Source: Nocardioides sp. cx-173
GTDB lineage: Bacteria > Actinomycetota > Actinomycetes > Propionibacteriales > Nocardioidaceae
Length of the DNA: 64,000 bases
NCBI RefSeq assembly: GCF_021117365.1
Contig: NZ_CP088262.1
Span: 1,860,001-1,924,000 of the forward strand
Reading direction: 5' to 3'
Shown: positions 53,011 through 61,697 of the stretch, one piece after another
How positions within the stretch are numbered: position 1 is the stretch's first letter
How the letters are laid out: every line of letters starts with the position of its first letter
Translations under genes and position numbers: made by a program
Notes under the pieces: generated by a model
Told to the model about the DNA's origin: nothing
Databases searched by the model: none
The model's input: only the letters and a program-made list of their open reading frames with translations

Positions 53011-54525
53011 TCAGCGCCCGAACAGCTCGCGCACGGTCTCGACGGTGTCGGCTTCCTCGGCCGTCTTGTCCTCGCGGTACCGGACCACCCGGGCGAACCT
53101 CAGCGCCATGCCCGCCGGGTAGCGCGGCGACCGCTGGACCCCGTCGAGCGCGATCTCGACCACCTGCTCCGGCCGGACGAAGACCACGTGGCCCTCGCGG
53201 TGCGTCTCGAGCCCGAGGAACCGCTCGGTCTGCCAGGCGAGGATCTCGTCGGTCATGCCCTTGAACGTCTTGCCCAGCATCACGAACCCGCCCTCGGCGG
53301 TGTCGTCGCGCGCGCCGAGGTGGATGTTGGACAGCCATCCCCGGCGACGTCCCGAGCCCCACTCGACGGCCAGCACCACGAGGTCGAGCGTGTGCACCGG
53401 CTTGACCTTGACCCACGATGCCCCGCGCCGACCCGCGTCGTACGGCGCCGCGGGGTCCTTGACCACGACGCCCTCGTGGCCAGCCTCGAGGACTCGGGCC
53501 ACGAAGGCGGACGCCTCCTCGGGATCGGCGGTCACGATCCGCTCGGCGAGGTGACTCGCGGGGACCAGGCGCTCCAGCGCGGCCACCCGCTCGGTCAGGG
53601 GCGCCTCCAGCAGGTCGGCGCCGTCGAGGTGCAGCAGGTCGAAGAAGTACGGCGTCACGTGCACCCCGCTCGCCTGAGCCGTGCGCGACGCCGTCTCCTG
53701 GAACGGGCGGGGCCGCCCCTCCTCGTCCATCGCCAGCGCCTCACCGTCCAGCACGAACGACTCCGCTGGAAGCGCGAGCGCCACCGACACCACCTCCGGC
53801 AGGCGCGCGGTGATGTCCTCGAGGCTGCGCGTCGCGATGCGCACCGCGTCGCCGGCGCGGTGCACCTGGATCCGGATCCCGTCGAGCTTGGTGTCGATCG
53901 ACACGGGGCCGCCGCCGCCGGCCTTCGTCATCGCCGCAGCCACCGTCGGCGCCGACGACGCGAGCATCGGCAGCACCGGTCGCAGCACATCGAGGCCCAC
54001 CCCGGCCAGCGCCTCCTCGCCGCCGGTGAAGGCGAGTCGCGCCACTGCCACTGTCGAGCCGGACAGCATCGCGGCCCGCCGCACGGCGCTCAGCGGCACG
54101 CCCGCGGCGGCCGCGACCGCCTCCTGCACCAGCGCGTCCAGCGCCCCCTGGCGGACCTCCCCGGTCACGACCCCCCGCAGCCAGGCCTGCTCCCCGGCCG
54201 TCGCCCGCCCGAACAGGTCGGCCACGGCCGCGGAGCGCGCCGCCTGTGAGCCGGCGCCAGACAGCGCGGCCAGGGCGGCGAACGCCGCGTCCACCTCGCG
54301 CGCGTCCAGCGAGGGGGAGTCGGCGGGGTGCGGCAGCGAGGTCAGGCCGCGCCAGCCCAGGCCGGTGCGGCGCTGCAGCAGCGTCCCGCCCAGGTAGGCG
54401 GTCACGATCTCCAGCTCGTCGACCTCCGTGCGTGCCAGCAGCTCGGCGATGGCGGCGACCTTGGTCTTGCGCGAGCGGGTCGCCGCGACGGCGCCCGAGG
54501 TCGTCACCACGTCATGGAGCAGCAC
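53011..54525 (-). CDS. ATP-dependent DNA ligase (LigB-like)
   Basis: A 504-residue ATP-dependent ligase. The helical N-terminal DNA-binding domain covers residues 1-200. The adenylation motif is TKLDG with K213, followed by the LDGEALA metal region, EGVVVKD, SWVKVKP (motif V), and the OB-fold ending RFARVVRYREDK. Size and layout match mycobacterial LigB; bacteria of this group keep the NAD-dependent LigA for replication and use such ligases in repair. The GTG start is chosen because it opens the family's MLLHDVV N-terminus. Confidence 0.95.
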   Translation of the reverse strand: MLLHDVVTTSGAVAATRSRKTKVAAIAELLARTEVDELEIVTAYLGGTLLQRRTGLGWRGLTSLPHPADSPSLDAREVDAAFAALAALSGAGSQAARSAAVADLFGRATAGEQAWLRGVVTGEVRQGALDALVQEAVAAAAGVPLSAVRRAAMLSGSTVAVARLAFTGGEEALAGVGLDVLRPVLPMLASSAPTVAAAMTKAGGGGPVSIDTKLDGIRIQVHRAGDAVRIATRSLEDITARLPEVVSVALALPAESFVLDGEALAMDEEGRPRPFQETASRTAQASGVHVTPYFFDLLHLDGADLLEAPLTERVAALERLVPASHLAERIVTADPEEASAFVARVLEAGHEGVVVKDPAAPYDAGRRGASWVKVKPVHTLDLVVLAVEWGSGRRRGWLSNIHLGARDDTAEGGFVMLGKTFKGMTDEILAWQTERFLGLETHREGHVVFVRPEQVVEIALDGVQRSPRYPAGMALRFARVVRYREDKTAEEADTVETVRELFGR

Positions 54526-54579
54526 CAGGCCAGTCTGGCCGACACCGCCGACACCGCAACCGACCCTTGCGCCGGAATG

Positions 54580-54591
54580 AGAACACGTTCT
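54580..54591. promoter_or_regulatory. AGAAC-AC-GTTCT palindrome upstream of TetR/P450 operon
   Basis: Perfect five-base arms around AC, 12 bp before the TetR start. It resembles the mycobacterial KstR-type TnnAACnnGTTnnA site with one mismatch. Confidence 0.6.
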
Positions 54592-54595
54592 AGAT

Positions 54596-54609
54596 TGGAC
54601 AGGTGTCCA
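54596..54609. promoter_or_regulatory. TGGACA-GG-TGTCCA palindrome over the TetR start codon
   Basis: Perfect six-base arms; the GTG start (54603) lies inside. Candidate autorepression operator of the TetR protein. Confidence 0.6.
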
Positions 54610-55181
54610 GTCAGGTGTCGAGCCCGCCGCGAGCCGGTCTGAACGCGCGACAGGCCCAGACGGTCGAGCGGTTATTGGCCGCCGCCGACCAGGAGCTGCG
54701 TGAGGTCGGGTCCGACGCGCTCACCGTCCGCTCGGTCGCGCTGCGCGCCGGCGTCTCGTCGGCCACGGCCTACACCTACCTCGCCTCGCGCAACCGGCTC
54801 TTCGCCGAGCTCTTCCTGCGGCACCTGCACAGCGACCATCCGCCCGCGCCGCGCGGAGCCGACCCGGTCGCCCGCGTCCAGGCGGTCACCCGCCACCTCG
54901 CGCGCTCGCTGGCCGCCTCGCCCGAGCTCGCCGCCGGCGTCACCGCGGCCCTGCTCGGCAGCGACCCCGACGTCGACCGGCTGCGCCTGCGCATCGGCGC
55001 CGAGTACGTCGAGCGGTTCCGCGAGGCGCTCGGCGAGGGCGCCGACCCCGCCGTCGTCGAGACCCTCGCGCTCGCCTTCTCCGGCGCGCTCCTGCAGGCG
55101 GGCATGGGACTGATGACCTACACCGAGATGGGCGAGCGGCTCGACGTCGTCGTCGCCACCATCCTGCGGGGCCACACGTGA
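54603..55181 (+). CDS. TetR-family regulator of the P450 cluster
   Basis: A 192-residue repressor. The helix-turn-helix is LTVRSVALRAGVSSATAYTYLASRNRLFAELFLRHL, followed by a helical C-domain. It stands at the head of the CYP51 cluster as the TetR gene Rv0767c stands beside its M. tuberculosis counterpart. Two palindromes overlap its promoter and start codon. The GTG start is supported by the frame alone. Its stop overlaps the P450 start by ATGA-type coupling. Confidence 0.92.
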   Translation: MSSQVSSPPRAGLNARQAQTVERLLAAADQELREVGSDALTVRSVALRAGVSSATAYTYLASRNRLFAELFLRHLHSDHPPAPRGADPVARVQAVTRHLARSLAASPELAAGVTAALLGSDPDVDRLRLRIGAEYVERFREALGEGADPAVVETLALAFSGALLQAGMGLMTYTEMGERLDVVVATILRGHT

Positions 55182-56407
55182 GCAGGCTGGGCTTCGACCC
55201 GTTCGACTACGGCTTCCAGGAGGACCCGTACCCGGTCTACGCCCGCTGCCGCGCCGAGGACCCGCTCCACCACAACGAGGAGCACGACTTCTGGGTGCTC
55301 ACCCGCCACGCCGACGTGCAGCAGGCCCTCCGCACCGAGGGCGTCTACTCCAACGCCATGGGCGTCTCCCTCGAGCCCAGCGCCTGGGGCCCGCACGCCC
55401 ACAAGGTGATGTCCTTCCTGGGCATGGACCCGCCTCGCCAGCAGCGGCTGCGCTCGCTGGTGTCCAAGGGGTTCACCCCGCGCCGGGTCATGGGCCTCGA
55501 GCCGCGCATCCAGCAGCTCACCGACCACTACCTCGACCGCTGCCTGGAGCGCGCCCAGGACGGGCAGGGCTTCGACTGGATCACCGACTTCGCCGGCCGG
55601 CTCCCCATGGACGTCATCTCCGAGATGATGGGGGTGCCGCAGGCCGACCGCGACGAGGTACGCCGCCTGGCCGACCTCGTGGTCCACCGCGAGGACGGCG
55701 TCCACGACGTCCCGCAGGCCGGCATGGAGGCCAGCCTCGAGCTCGTCGGCTACTACGCCGACATGCTCGCGCAGCGCAAGCGGCAGCCGACCGAGGACCT
55801 GACCAGTGCGCTGCTCGCGGTGCGCCAGGAGGATGGGCAGAGCGACGGCGACCGGCTCAGCGACGACGAGATCATCGCGTTCCTCTTCCTCATGGTCGTG
55901 GCGGGCAACGAGACGACCACCAAGCTGCTGGGCCACGCGCTCTTCCACCTCGCGCGCCACCCCGACCAGCTGGACCGGGTCTTCGCCGACCCCGACTCCG
56001 AGCTCGTCGGAGCGTGGATCGAGGAGACACTGCGCTTCGACACCTCCAGCCAGCTGCTCGCGCGCCACCTCCTGCAGGACGTCGCGTTGCACGACAAGGT
56101 CGCCCCCGAGGGAGCCAAGCTGGTCCTGGCGATCGGGTCGGCCAACCGCGACGAGCGGGTCTTCCGCCGCCCCGACGACTACGACCTCGACCGGCCCCAG
56201 GAGGAGCTCGCCCGGCTCGTCAGCTTCGGCGGTGGCCGCCACTTCTGCCTGGGCGCCAACCTCGCCCGTCTCGAGGCTCAGGTCGCCCTGCGGTCCCTGG
56301 TCCGGCGAGTCAGGCGGGTCGAGGTCGCCCACGACGACTGCGTGCGGGTCCACTCCGTGAGCGTGCGCGGGTTCGCCTCCGTCCCGGTGCGCATGGAGGT
56401 CCGATGA
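55178..56407 (+). CDS. cytochrome P450 (CYP123-like position)
   Basis: A 409-residue soluble bacterial P450. The I-helix threonine lies in VVAGNETTTKLLGHAL, ExxR is EETLR, and the heme-binding loop is FGGGRHFCLG with C357. The N-terminus FDPFDYGFQEDPYPVYARCR is typical of actinobacterial P450s. In M. tuberculosis the same position beside the CYP51 cluster holds CYP123; the substrate is unknown. It depends on a ferredoxin; the one encoded 2 kb downstream is the obvious partner. Overlaps both neighbours by four bases. Confidence 0.96.
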   Translation: MSRLGFDPFDYGFQEDPYPVYARCRAEDPLHHNEEHDFWVLTRHADVQQALRTEGVYSNAMGVSLEPSAWGPHAHKVMSFLGMDPPRQQRLRSLVSKGFTPRRVMGLEPRIQQLTDHYLDRCLERAQDGQGFDWITDFAGRLPMDVISEMMGVPQADRDEVRRLADLVVHREDGVHDVPQAGMEASLELVGYYADMLAQRKRQPTEDLTSALLAVRQEDGQSDGDRLSDDEIIAFLFLMVVAGNETTTKLLGHALFHLARHPDQLDRVFADPDSELVGAWIEETLRFDTSSQLLARHLLQDVALHDKVAPEGAKLVLAIGSANRDERVFRRPDDYDLDRPQEELARLVSFGGGRHFCLGANLARLEAQVALRSLVRRVRRVEVAHDDCVRVHSVSVRGFASVPVRMEVR

Positions 56408-57180
56408 GCAGGTACGACCAGCCCGCACGCCGCCCCGCCGTCGTCACCGGCGCCTCGTCGGGCATCGGCGCGGCCACTGCGCTGACGCTCGCGCGCGCCG
56501 GCCACCCGGTCGCCCTCGGGGCCCGGCGCACGGCACTCTGCGAGGACCTGGCCGACCGGATCCGCGCCGACGGGGGAGAGGCCAGCGTGCATGCGCTCGA
56601 CCTCACCGACGCGGACTCGGTCACCGGCTTCGCCAAGGCCGTCGCCGCCGACCTCGGCGACATCGAGGTCGTCGTCAGCAACGCCGGCGCCGTGGCGCCC
56701 GGCACCACCCACGAGGTCGACACCGAGCGCTTCGCCCGCGAGCTCGACCTCACCCTCGTGGGCGCGCACCGGCTGGTCCGCGCGCTCGTGCCCGGCATGG
56801 TCGAGCGCCGCCGCGGGGATCTCGTCTTCGTCTCCTCCGACGTCGCCGTGCGGCCGCGCCCCTTCATGTCGTCCTACGCCGCCGGCAAGTGGGGCCTGGA
56901 GGGCATGGCGCAGGCGATGCAGATGGAGCTCGAGGGCACCGGCGTGCGCGCCAGCATCGTGCGGCCCGGCCCTACCTGGAGCGGCATGGGCACCGACTGG
57001 GCCGACGACGAGGCGGCGTTCGTGATCGACCAGTGGGTCCGCTTCGGCCTCGCCCGCCACGGCCACCTCCTGAAGCCCGCCGCCGTCGCCGAGGCCATCG
57101 CCACGGTGGTCGCTGCACCCCGCGGCGTCCACCTCAACCTCATCGAGGTCTCGCCCGAGGCACCCCTGGAGGAGCCATGA
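56404..57180 (+). CDS. SDR-family oxidoreductase (Rv0765c-like)
   Basis: A 258-residue SDR with TGASSGIG, SNAGAVAPG (in place of NNAG) and the active-site YAAGK after VFVSSDV. GARRTALCEDL suggests NADP(H). Its place between the two P450 genes matches Rv0765c. It may oxidise an alcohol made by the P450s. Overlaps both neighbours by four bases. Confidence 0.94.
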   Translation: MSRYDQPARRPAVVTGASSGIGAATALTLARAGHPVALGARRTALCEDLADRIRADGGEASVHALDLTDADSVTGFAKAVAADLGDIEVVVSNAGAVAPGTTHEVDTERFARELDLTLVGAHRLVRALVPGMVERRRGDLVFVSSDVAVRPRPFMSSYAAGKWGLEGMAQAMQMELEGTGVRASIVRPGPTWSGMGTDWADDEAAFVIDQWVRFGLARHGHLLKPAAVAEAIATVVAAPRGVHLNLIEVSPEAPLEEP

Positions 57181-58559
57181 CCGACACCGCGAAGAGCCGG
57201 CAGACCATCCCCCAGGTCTCCTACGCCGTGCCGGACACCGACGGCTCTGCCGGCGACTGGGGCCACCTCGCCGAGATGCGGGTCGACCCGATCGGGCTCT
57301 TCCAGCGGGTACGCGACGAGTGCGGCGACATCGGCCGGTTCCGGCTGGCCGACCGCGACGTGGTGCTCGTCAGTGGCGCGCAGGCCAACGAGCAGTTCTT
57401 CCGCGCTCCGGACTCGACGCTCGACCAGGCGGCGGCGTACCCGTTCATGACCCCGATCTTCGGCAAGGGCGTGGTCTTCGACGCCCCGCCCGAGGAGCGC
57501 CAGCAGATGCTGAAGAACCAGGCGCTGCGCGGCGACATGATGCGCGGTCACGCCGCCACCATCGAGGCCGAGATCACCAGGATGGTCGGGCGGTGGGGCG
57601 AGGAGGGCGAGATCGACCTGCTGGACTTCTTCGCCGAGCTGACGATCTACACGACCAGCAGCTGCCTGATCGGCAAGCCGTTCCGCGAGGAGCTCGACGG
57701 CACCTTCGCCCGGCTCTACCACGACCTCGAGAAGGGCACCGACGCGCTGGCGTACGTCGACCCGTACCTCGACATCGAGTCCTTCCGGACCCGCGATGCC
57801 GCCCGGCTCGAGCTGGTCGCGCTGGTGCAGGCGATCATCGACAAGCGGGTGGCGCGCGGCACGGTGCCGCGGGAGGAGCGTGACCTGCTGGACGTGCTGA
57901 TCTCGGTGGAGATGACGGCCGACTACATCACCGGCATCTTCATCTCGATGATGTTCGCCGGGCACCACACCAGCTCCGGCACCGCCGCCTGGGCGCTGAT
58001 CGAGCTGATGCGCCACCCCGAGGCGATGAGGGACGTCGTCGCCGAGCTCGACGAGCTGTACGGCGACCCCGACGGCACGGGCGCCGTCGAGATCTCCTTC
58101 CAGGCGCTGCGGTCGATCCCCCGGCTGGAGGCGGCGCTGAAGGAGACGCTGCGGCTGCACCCGCCGCTGATCATCCTGCTGCGCGTGGTGCAGGAGGAGA
58201 TCGAGCTGGCCGGCCACACCATCGCCCCCGGCACGATGGTGGCGGCCTCGCCCAAGGTCTCCAACCGGATCCCCGAGGACTTCCCGAGGCCGGACTCCTT
58301 CGACCCGGGCCGCTACCTCGACCCGCGCCAGGAGGACCTGGTCAACCGCTGGACCTGGATCCCGTTCGGCGCCGGCAAGCACCGCTGTGTGGGCTCGGCG
58401 TTCGCGATGATGCAGCTCAAGGCGATCTTCTCGGTGCTCCTGCGCGACTACGAGTTCGAGATGACCCAGCCGCCGGAGTCGTACGCCGACGACGTGTCCA
58501 AGATGGTGATCCAACTCCAGCAGCCGTGCCGGGTCCGCTACCGCAGGCGCTCGTCGTGA
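57177..58559 (+). CDS. cyp51: cytochrome P450, sterol 14-alpha-demethylase (CYP51)
   Basis: A 460-residue P450 with the CYP51 substrate-site signature AYPFMTPIFGKGVVFDA, the I-helix FAGHHTSSGTAAW, EETLR-equivalent KETLRLHPPLIIL and the heme loop FGAGKHRCVG with C404. As recalled from memory, M. tuberculosis CYP51 (Rv0764c) reads almost the same over long stretches, so orthology is clear. CYP51 removes the 14-alpha methyl of sterols; bacteria of this type usually lack sterol synthesis, so the natural substrate is open. The neighbouring ferredoxin is its likely electron donor. Confidence 0.97.
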   Translation: MTDTAKSRQTIPQVSYAVPDTDGSAGDWGHLAEMRVDPIGLFQRVRDECGDIGRFRLADRDVVLVSGAQANEQFFRAPDSTLDQAAAYPFMTPIFGKGVVFDAPPEERQQMLKNQALRGDMMRGHAATIEAEITRMVGRWGEEGEIDLLDFFAELTIYTTSSCLIGKPFREELDGTFARLYHDLEKGTDALAYVDPYLDIESFRTRDAARLELVALVQAIIDKRVARGTVPREERDLLDVLISVEMTADYITGIFISMMFAGHHTSSGTAAWALIELMRHPEAMRDVVAELDELYGDPDGTGAVEISFQALRSIPRLEAALKETLRLHPPLIILLRVVQEEIELAGHTIAPGTMVAASPKVSNRIPEDFPRPDSFDPGRYLDPRQEDLVNRWTWIPFGAGKHRCVGSAFAMMQLKAIFSVLLRDYEFEMTQPPESYADDVSKMVIQLQQPCRVRYRRRSS

Positions 58560-58569
58560 GGGGCGTGCG

Positions 58570-58767
58570 ATGAGGGTGATCGCCGACCTCGACCTGTGCC
58601 AGGGCCATCAGATGTGCCAGGGCGAGGCGCCCGACGTCTTCGGCTTCGACGCGGGCGATGACGTGGTGGTCGTGCTCCAGGAGCACCCCGACGAGTCCCT
58701 GCGCCCGCAGGTGCGGGCGGCCGTGCAGTTCTGCCCTGCCATGGCGCTCGCCATGGCCGACACGTGA
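58570..58767 (+). CDS. 3Fe-4S ferredoxin (P450 partner)
   Basis: A 65-residue ferredoxin with Cys ligands C10, C16 and C55 followed by Pro, and a His at position 13 where the fourth Cys of 4Fe-4S forms would be. This spacing marks a 3Fe-4S cluster as in Rv0763c, which donates electrons to CYP51. It lies 10 bp after cyp51, with a purine-rich ribosome site. Confidence 0.95.
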   Translation: MRVIADLDLCQGHQMCQGEAPDVFGFDAGDDVVVVLQEHPDESLRPQVRAAVQFCPAMALAMADT

Positions 58768-58775
58768 GGAACCAG

Positions 58776-59384
58776 ATGAGCGAGTTCACCCGCGCCGAGA
58801 TCGACGAGTTCTGGCAGGGCTGGCTGGAGGCCAACCGCGAGGCCGAGCGCCGCCGCGACTGGCGGGTCCTGGCCGACCACTACGCCCAGGACGCGACATA
58901 CGGGTGGATGTACACGCCCGACGAGCACTTCATGGCGGTCGGGCGCGAGGAGATCCGCGAGCTCGCGATCGGCCAGGAGATGGCGGGCCTGGACGGCTGG
59001 CACTACGACTACCAGGCCACCGTCGTCGACGAGCGGACCGGCATGGTCGTCGGCTTCTGGAAGCAGCGCTCGGGGATCACGAACGACGAGACCGGCGAGG
59101 AGTACGAGATCCTCGGCATCGGCGGCTCCTGGTTCGGCGTGGGCCGCAACGCCGACGGCAGGCTGGAGTTCGCCTGGCAGCGCGACTGGTTCGACCTGGG
59201 CTCGACCGCCCAGACGTTCCTGGCCATCGCCGCCTCCGGCAAGGCGCCCCAGGGGCTGCTCGACCGCATGGGCGTGCACGGTCCCTCGCAGCCGGGTCAC
59301 TACCGGCTCCAGGACCTGCCCTCGCCGGTCTGGCCGCCGCCGGTCGAGCGCGGCGACTTCGTGGTCCAGGACCGGCCCTCATGA
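58776..59384 (+). CDS. NTF2-like (SnoaL-like) protein
   Basis: A 202-residue protein with an NTF2-type cone fold: EFWQGWLEANREAERRRDWRVLADHYAQDATYGWMYTPDEHF, VGREEIRELAIG and LEFAWQRDWFDLG. Members act as isomerases, dehydratases or binding proteins, including ones in steroid pathways. The C-terminus after ~160 is a Pro-rich tail. ATG 58776 with AGGA upstream is preferred over the GTG 12 bases earlier that overlaps the ferredoxin stop. No direct counterpart is known to me in Rv0763c-Rv0771. Confidence 0.83.
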   Translation: MSEFTRAEIDEFWQGWLEANREAERRRDWRVLADHYAQDATYGWMYTPDEHFMAVGREEIRELAIGQEMAGLDGWHYDYQATVVDERTGMVVGFWKQRSGITNDETGEEYEILGIGGSWFGVGRNADGRLEFAWQRDWFDLGSTAQTFLAIAASGKAPQGLLDRMGVHGPSQPGHYRLQDLPSPVWPPPVERGDFVVQDRPS

Positions 59385-60841
59385 CCCTGCGTACGCCGCC
59401 GCCCCAGCTGCTCGTCGACGGCAGGCTCAGGCCCGCCGGCGACGCCACGACGTACCCGGTCCTCGACCCGGCCACCGGCCGGGAGATCGGCCAGGCACCA
59501 GATGCGACCGCCGCCGACGTGGACGCCGCGATCGCCGCGGCGAGGCGGGCCTTCGACGAGTCCGACTGGTCGAGCGACGTGGCGCTGCGGGTGCGCTGCC
59601 TGCGCCAGCTCCACCAGGCGCTGCTCGACCACGCCGACGACGTCCGCGCGCTGACCACGGCCGAGGTCGGCATGCCCGGCTTCATGATGGGCGCGGCCGG
59701 CTTCGACGTACCGGTCGAGGGGCTGCGGTGGGTCACCGACCTCCTCGAGTCCTACGAGTTCGAGACCGACCTGGGGGTCGCGGAGCCGATGGGCATCGCG
59801 TCGCGGCGCACAGTGCGCCGGGAGCCGATCGGCGTCGTCGCGGCCATCACTCCATGGAACGTGCCGACCCAGATCAACCTGGCCAAGGTCGGGCCGGCCC
59901 TGGCGGCGGGGTGCACGGTGGTCCTCAAGCCGGCGCCCGACACCCCGTGGCTGGCGTGCGAGCTGGGACGGTTGGTCGCCGAGCACACCGACCTCCCGCC
60001 CGGTGTCCTCAACGTCGTCACACCACGCTCCGACCAGGTCGCCGCGGTGCTCGCGACCGACCCGCGCGTGGACATGGTGTCGTTCACCGGCTCCACGGCC
60101 ACGGGCCGCGCGATCATGGCGGCCGCCGCGCCCACGCTGAAGAAGGTCTTCCTCGAGCTGGGCGGCAAGTCGGCCGCGATCGCGCTCGACGACGCCGACG
60201 TCGCGGCGGTCGCCGCCGCCACGGCGTTCACCGCGTGCATCCACGCCGGCCAGGGCTGCGCGATCACCACCCGGCTGATCGTCCCGCGCGAGAGGTACGA
60301 CGAGGCGGTCCGGGTCGCGGCGGCGACCATGGAGTCCATCGGCGCCAAGGACCCCGCCGATCCCGGCGCGATCTGCGGTCCGGTGATTTCGCAGGCCCAG
60401 CGCGACCGGGTCGAGGCCTACCTGCAGCTGGCGGTCGAGGAGGGCGGCACCGTCGCCACCGGTGGCCACGTGATCGACCGGGACGGCTTCTGGGTGCAGC
60501 CCACGGTCGTGGCCGGCCTCGACAACGACTCCACCCCGGCCCAGGAGGAGATCTTCGGCCCGGTGCTCGTCGTGATTCCACACGACGGCGACGACGACGC
60601 CGTACGCCTGGCCAACGACTCGCCGTACGGGCTCTCCGGCTCGGTCGACTCCGGCTCGCTGGAGCGGGCCAAGGCCGTGGCGGCCCGGATCCGCACCGGC
60701 ACGCTCTCGGTCAACGGCGGCGTCTGGTTCAGCCCGGACGCCCCGTTCGGCGGCTACAAGCAGTCCGGCCTCGGCCGCGAGATGGGCGTCGCCGGCTTCG
60801 AGGAGTACCTGCAGACCAAGACGCTGGCCTTTCCGGCGTGA
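59381..60841 (+). CDS. aldehyde dehydrogenase (AldA/Rv0768-like)
   Basis: A 486-residue NAD(P)-dependent aldehyde dehydrogenase. The general base is Glu in FLELGGKSAA and the nucleophile Cys in HAGQGCAITTR; TPWNVPTQINLAKVGPALAAGC and SFTGSTATGRAIM are the cofactor and substrate blocks. It follows the NTF2-like gene by a four-base overlap. It probably oxidises an aldehyde intermediate made by the P450s, as proposed by its position. Confidence 0.96.
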   Translation: MTLRTPPPQLLVDGRLRPAGDATTYPVLDPATGREIGQAPDATAADVDAAIAAARRAFDESDWSSDVALRVRCLRQLHQALLDHADDVRALTTAEVGMPGFMMGAAGFDVPVEGLRWVTDLLESYEFETDLGVAEPMGIASRRTVRREPIGVVAAITPWNVPTQINLAKVGPALAAGCTVVLKPAPDTPWLACELGRLVAEHTDLPPGVLNVVTPRSDQVAAVLATDPRVDMVSFTGSTATGRAIMAAAAPTLKKVFLELGGKSAAIALDDADVAAVAAATAFTACIHAGQGCAITTRLIVPRERYDEAVRVAAATMESIGAKDPADPGAICGPVISQAQRDRVEAYLQLAVEEGGTVATGGHVIDRDGFWVQPTVVAGLDNDSTPAQEEIFGPVLVVIPHDGDDDAVRLANDSPYGLSGSVDSGSLERAKAVAARIRTGTLSVNGGVWFSPDAPFGGYKQSGLGREMGVAGFEEYLQTKTLAFPA

Positions 60842-60944
60842 GCCTGCGAACGCCGAAAGGCCAGACAGCGAGTTGAGCCAGGCCGCGACCGAGGAACGAG
60901 GTCGCGACGCCGAGTCGAAACCGAGCGACCCAGAGGAGACATGG

Positions 60945-61697
60945 ATGAGCAAGCGTTTCAAGGGCAAGGTCGTCATCGTGACGGGCGCGGCGCAGGGCAT
61001 CGGCGAGGCGTACGCGAGGGCGCTCGCCGCGGAGGGCGCCTCGGTGGTGGTCGCCGACGTCAACGCCGAGGCAGGGGAGAAGGTCGCGGCCGGCATCAAC
61101 GAGACCGGGGGCCGGGCGCTCTTCGTGCCGACCGACGTGTCCTCCGCGGAGTCGGCGAGCGCGATGGCCGAGCGGACGGTCGCGGAGTACGGCGGGATCG
61201 ACGGGCTGGTCAACAACGCCGCCATCTACGGCGACATGCAGTTCGACCTCCTCCTCACCGTCGACTGGGACTACTACCGCAGGTTCATGTCGGTGAACAT
61301 GGACGGGGTCCTGGTCGTCACCCGCGCGGTGTGGCGGCACCTGAAGGCTCGCGGCGGCGGCTCGATCGTCAACCAGAGCTCGACGGCGGCGTATCTCTAC
61401 TCCGGCTTCTACGGCCTGGCCAAGACCGGCGTCAACGGCCTGACCCAGCAGCTCGCGCACGAGCTGGGCGGCATGGGCATCCGGGTCAACGCGATCGCCC
61501 CCGGCCCCACCGACACCGAGGCCACGCGCACCCAGGCGGGCGACGCGGCCCAGGACCTGGTCAAGGGGCTGGCCCTCAAGCGCATGGGGCAGCCCGAGGA
61601 CCTGGTGGGCGCCTGCCTGTTCCTGCTCTCGGAGGAGTCGGCCTGGGTGACCGGCCAGATCCTGGCGGTCGACGGCGGTCAGACGTTCCGGCCATGA
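60945..61697 (+). CDS. SDR-family oxidoreductase (Rv0769-like)
   Basis: A 250-residue SDR: TGAAQGIG, NNAAIYGDM, SSTAAYLY and catalytic YGLAK, ending TGQILAVDGGQTF. It closely follows the pattern I recall for Rv0769. ATG 60945 is chosen for its GAGGAG 6 bases upstream and the normal MSKRFKGK start; the 24 extra residues in the longer frame are not family-like. A 103 bp gap after aldehyde dehydrogenase may hold a weak internal promoter. Confidence 0.95.
   Translation: MSKRFKGKVVIVTGAAQGIGEAYARALAAEGASVVVADVNAEAGEKVAAGINETGGRALFVPTDVSSAESASAMAERTVAEYGGIDGLVNNAAIYGDMQFDLLLTVDWDYYRRFMSVNMDGVLVVTRAVWRHLKARGGGSIVNQSSTAAYLYSGFYGLAKTGVNGLTQQLAHELGGMGIRVNAIAPGPTDTEATRTQAGDAAQDLVKGLALKRMGQPEDLVGACLFLLSEESAWVTGQILAVDGGQTFRP

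Noticed and set aside
54580..54591. LexA box
   Set aside because: The GAAC and GTTC arms are separated by two bases, not four as in the SOS box at 38256-38273.
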